A stretch of DNA of 64,000 nt from Ciona savignyi (taxonomy: Eukaryota > Chordata > Ascidiacea > Phlebobranchia > Cionidae): contig CH002478.1 in assembly GCA_000149265.1 (NCBI GenBank), forward strand, positions 153,591 through 217,590, given 5' to 3'. Below the pieces are notes generated by a model. It was given only the letters and a program-made list of their open reading frames with translations, had not been told where the DNA came from and did no database searches. The stretch's first letter is position 1. Each line of letters starts with the position of its first letter. Below are positions 60,448 through 64,000 of the stretch, piece by piece. The translations under genes were made by a program, and so were the position numbers.

Positions 60448-60752
60448 GTTAAAATAAGCGCGTCATGAATTATGACTCAATGCTTTTTTCTTGCGTTTAC
60501 ATAAAAATCTTATATAGTTTTGGTTGTCCGTTTGTCTAATAAACCTACAAACACAAAATGTCTTAGAAACTAAGACCGGTAAAAAAGTTTGAACATGATT
60601 TAAGTACTTTGCGAAAAATATAGTCGGCTCGGTTGATTACAAAACCTAATGTCACTTTTCTAATATATGCAGACCACTACAAAAGCTCCAATAAGCGGCT
60701 TGTGGTTATGATATAGTAAAACGAACAATATGACGCCCCTGCGTTTTTTTAA

Positions 60753-60850
60753 CCGGACGTAGTTTCGAAACCATGATTGGGTCGTCCCTAAGACCGCTTT
60801 TGTATAGAAATGGTTGGTGTATTGTTCGCGTTAACCACTCGGCCTTATTT
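60753..60850 (-). repeat. tRNA-Ser/Leu-like sequence, probably a SINE head or tRNA pseudogene
   Basis: On minus, AGGCCGAGTGGTTAACGCG matches a type II tRNA box A region and ATGGTTTCGAAACTACG a box B, about 70 bases apart. The intervening arms do not pair well and an A-run follows, so a retroposed copy is more likely than a working tRNA gene. Confidence 0.4.
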
Positions 60851-62407
60851 TTTACCGCAGCGGGATTAAAATTAGTTTTCCATCCTATTGGTCGAGCGAC
60901 TTTTGTAAACCCATTTATATACTACCCAGGTGTTTATCTATAACTTTTGTGGTTTCTTTACAATTTTCATAGTATATATGTATAAATGTTCTTTTGGTGC
61001 TTCAGTGTAGTAATTTTGATTTGAAAAATTGTTCACGTTTGGCTCTACCAGGGTTGGCTACCTTCGTCTCCGGAGTCGTAGGCTATGCGGCCGGTACTGT
61101 AGCGAGCTCTTAATAAGCTTAATAGCCATAAACAAGTTAAACAAACAGAAGCACACGCGGCTTTATCTCACACGGTGATGTTTTTTATTGCGTAAATATT
61201 AATAGTTTTGCGACTCCAATGATTTTTATTTTGTGAATTCGGGTAAAATGGATCTTTAAGTGCATAAGGTTGCCGATCTCTAGGTTATACCTATATTAAC
61301 TGATTAATTTGATTATAGATGGGCTTTAAATACTGGCGTTTTTCTTTCTTAATATTTGTTAAAAGGTTTTGTTGTCTGTTTTTATGTTGGAAACATAAAT
61401 TAAAGTAACGTGGCATAGCTATCAAACTGGGTGTTTTTATTATTTTTATTTGGACACTAAACGTTAGAAGAGACACATACAAGAAAAGATAAGTTTTTCA
61501 TTTCGGCTCTCGTATAGGCCTACTGCAAAACGAAATTTAGTCACAAAATCGAATAAGAAAGTTTTGAAAATTTTGAGTGCCATATGTGGTCAACTACATA
61601 CGGCTTGTAGGGCAAGCTTTGACTACATCTCGGGCAAAACACGAAAAAGAATCATTTAGAGATTTGGACTCCCGTAAGTTTTGTAGCGTTCACTCTGTTC
61701 TGGATCAGAAGTTGGGACTGTTCTTGATTGGTTTTCGAAAACAACCCTCTGACCTAAAAATAAAGTGTTATAATAAACTTAACACTCTATAGCAAAATGC
61801 ATACAACTATGATACATAATAACTCTTCGGCTGTACTTACACGCTTGCGTGCAGGCAAACATTTCTGTATTTATGATTAGCAGGTAGCAGGCCTATACAA
61901 GCGTACGCCCACAATAATAAAATATGAATTACTGTCCACTCGCGCCCAAGCGAATGTGTGCACTCGTCACCGGAATAAATATAATGGCTTTAAAATGCAT
62001 ATATCTGCCGAAATTCATAAATATAGATTCAATATACAGTGCGCAGGGTAATTGTTTATGCCTATTCATATGTCTTATTACCTTGTCGATTTTAAAATGA
62101 CAAGTGTCAGGATAAAAGGTTACCAGAACAATTTTGTAAAGAGTGATCGATGTAGGGAGGGGTATAGGCGCAAAAAGTTAAGTAAAACACTTCCTGTGTA
62201 AGGATTTTGAATTACAGCCCTTTTTGTGAAGTTAATTTACATTGAAGAAATAGGGAGACTAATTAGTTATACGTCTATGAAACTTTTGTTTTGTCTACTG
62301 GATTTAATAATCGCTCATTCAATGCGTTATTGCCAATTATTTTTCGGCGGTCATATGCTCCCGAAAATCCCCGTTTTCTAACACTAAACATTAGTTTTAC
62401 GGAATAT

Positions 62408-64000
62408 TCATAAATCACAACGTTTCCACCAACCAAAGTTTGTCGTCGCTAGTGTATTTAGTTTGTAGTTGAACGAGTAATCATAGAGAGAGGGAAATGC
62501 AGCTTCACATGCAGTCTTGTTGCGAAGAAGAACGTTGAAAGCCTTACGCAGTTCGCTTTTCTTGGACGTGTAAATTAGCGGCGTAAGAGCACTGTTGCAA
62601 TATGCGAACCTGTACAGTTTATTAAAGAATAAATTAATAAACATGATTTAAATAAAATCGTTATAGTTTAGTTATATTGTATAGCTCTGGCTAAGCCATT
62701 ACATACTAATAAGATTTATTGGTATTGTTATTATAAATAGGATACGATATTTTTGTTTAATTAACGCGGGGAAGTTTGATCATCGTATTTCTTGATTGAT
62801 AATCGTATTTCTCGAAATGCGTAAAGTGTGCAAACACCGTCAAAGCTCTTGCAGTGTGTTACACATTCTTAAGACTTTTCCTCCGTTAAAGTATAACTCG
62901 GCCCAATGACACAAACAACTTACCGGCTAGATATAATCCAACAAAGAAAAAAAAAGCATGCTAGTTATATTAGCTTCAATCTCCTAAAAATGTCGAAGAG
63001 TATTATCTACAGTCTACGCCAAACTGTATACCATTCAAAAAACTGCAACAGGGTAGTTGGTATGCAGCACGATGGGCAGAGCAATTGAGTAACGTGGGCC
63101 TGGAAGAAGGGGAACCAGCAGATGATAAATACTCCCATTATCAGGCCAGTGGTGAGATGAAGTTTTTTCTGTCTGCGCAGCATCATTCTACGCAGCTATG
63201 GAAAAAGTTGTAATCAGTTTTACGTTTAGAAGATGTGGCACTATTTATTTATTAAATTTATTTTTTATTATAAAAAAATGTTTATTTTAAACGCTATATT
63301 TTTTTAATTATATCCTTGTTTTGAATAAACTAAACTAAACTGTTTATAATTCAATCATTATATGTAAAAATAATTTAGAAACAAGTAATATAGCTTAATG
63401 TCAGAGACTCGTTCAGTAGTGTGTCTGATTAAGTCTGAAACTCTGAAATGCCGTAACTGCTCTAACTCTAACCCAGCGCCTTCTTATTACATTGTAAATT
63501 ACAAATTTCGAAAGTTTCACACTGGTATAATTGTTATATCAGATGACGAATTTCCTTTCTCTTTTTGGTGCAAATATTGTAGGAGTGACGTTTAGGCCAT
63601 ACTTTACACATCAAGGGCCAAGACTAAATATAGGTGTGTGTACATGTGCAGTGCTACGACGTGGGGATATGTTTAGAAGCGTTTAAAGTTGTGAGTATAC
63701 ATTTAAATACAAAGAAAAGTAGTTTTACTAGTTATTTGTAAAATTAGTGGCAAGCGTTGTTTGTGTTTTATTAGTATATTACTTATACTGATTTATTTTG
63801 AAAATCAAAAGCGTGCCTAATCACTGGTAGGAAATTGTTTTACTAGTTTTAAATTAAATGGTGCGTCTAGTTTGGTTAAAGTTATTGTTACCTGTGTACT
63901 TTTGACCTGGGATTTTAAAATGCAAGTTATCCGTCCGTACGCGCAGCACATAATAACCAGTGGTATATAAAACGAACTGCATGAACTGAAAACGGCGTAC
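62408..64000 (-). CDS. class A GPCR, aminergic-like, 3' part (TM5 to C terminus)
   Basis: Minus-strand exons from the window edge: 64000-63907 (partial), 63195-63032 and 62609-62408 (TGA). The first encodes FSSCSSFYIPLVIMCCAYGR, a TM5 very like adrenergic, dopamine and serotonin receptors, with Ser residues where catechol or indole hydroxyls are bound in those families. The second gives a basic end of the third loop (LRRQKKLHLTT) and TM6 with the FIICWFPFF toggle motif. The third completes TM7 (FFEWFAYCNSALTPLIY), helix 8 (TSKKSELRKAF) and a tail of about 45 residues. The usual NPxxY reads TPLIY. The third intracellular loop is very short for an aminergic receptor unless an exon was missed in 63196-63906. 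TM1-TM4 and the DRY motif are outside the window, so the ligand is not assigned. Confidence 0.85.

Larger units (their letters stand above)
58826..62407. other. intergenic region upstream of MAP3K1, rich in small mobile elements
   Basis: From the MAP3K1 start to the 3' end of the GPCR gene. It contains two fold-back elements (59335-59545 and 59757-60447), a tRNA-Asp-like sequence inside the second, and a tRNA-like repeat near 60753-60850. Frames up to about 74 codons occur but overlap these repeats or lack support. The MAP3K1 promoter should lie just right of 58825. Confidence 0.45.

Overview
The window is nuclear DNA from a metazoan: AT-rich, with short phase-consistent exons separated by GT-AG introns, tRNA-derived SINEs and small hAT and fold-back elements. 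A single SQSTM1/p62 gene, a MAP3K1-type kinase, a class I PITP, an aminergic-type GPCR, and compact genes together with this repeat style suggest an ascidian tunicate, probably Ciona. That assignment is inference; no species marker was read. Three runs of exactly 100 N are assembly gaps.

Layout from left to right. A 3' terminal exon of a plus-strand gene (265-411) faces a minus-strand eight-exon gene for an unrecognised Ser/Pro-rich protein (779-6338). About 5.3 kb of apparently gene-free DNA follows. A 14-exon plus-strand gene (11656-20995) encodes a type II membrane protein with an O-fucosyltransferase-type domain. A small minus-strand gene (23992-25748) encodes a p62-like PB1 domain and little else. 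An intronless minus-strand phosphatidylinositol transfer protein (27183-28082) is divergent from a seven-exon plus-strand SQSTM1/p62 gene (28783-30790) that has PB1, LIR and UBA but no ZZ zinc finger. A minus-strand C-type lectin (32592-33548) runs into a gap at its 5' end.

From 36026 to 58825 the minus strand carries a 29-exon MAP3K1 (MEKK1) gene. All 29 exons were placed by splice sites and reading phase, giving about 2,074 residues: Ser-rich N terminus, SWIM zinc finger, RING finger, helical/TOG region, Ser-rich linker and C-terminal kinase. Its introns hold a four-unit tandem repeat of about 335 bp, a hAT MITE, and a GC-richer block that could be an internal promoter. One exon shows a net one-base frame discrepancy. 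The interval 58826-62407 holds fold-back elements, one of which contains a tRNA-Asp(GTC)-like sequence between 10-bp direct repeats. The right edge contains TM5 to the C terminus of an aminergic-type GPCR (62408 to beyond 64000, minus).

Functional themes are inferred from families: p62 (autophagy receptor and signalling scaffold), the PB1-only protein (possible p62 partner or competitor) and MAP3K1 (JNK/NF-kB signalling, ubiquitin ligase) lie within 35 kb. Exon coordinates, splice phases and translations were worked out by eye; no alignment or database search was possible.
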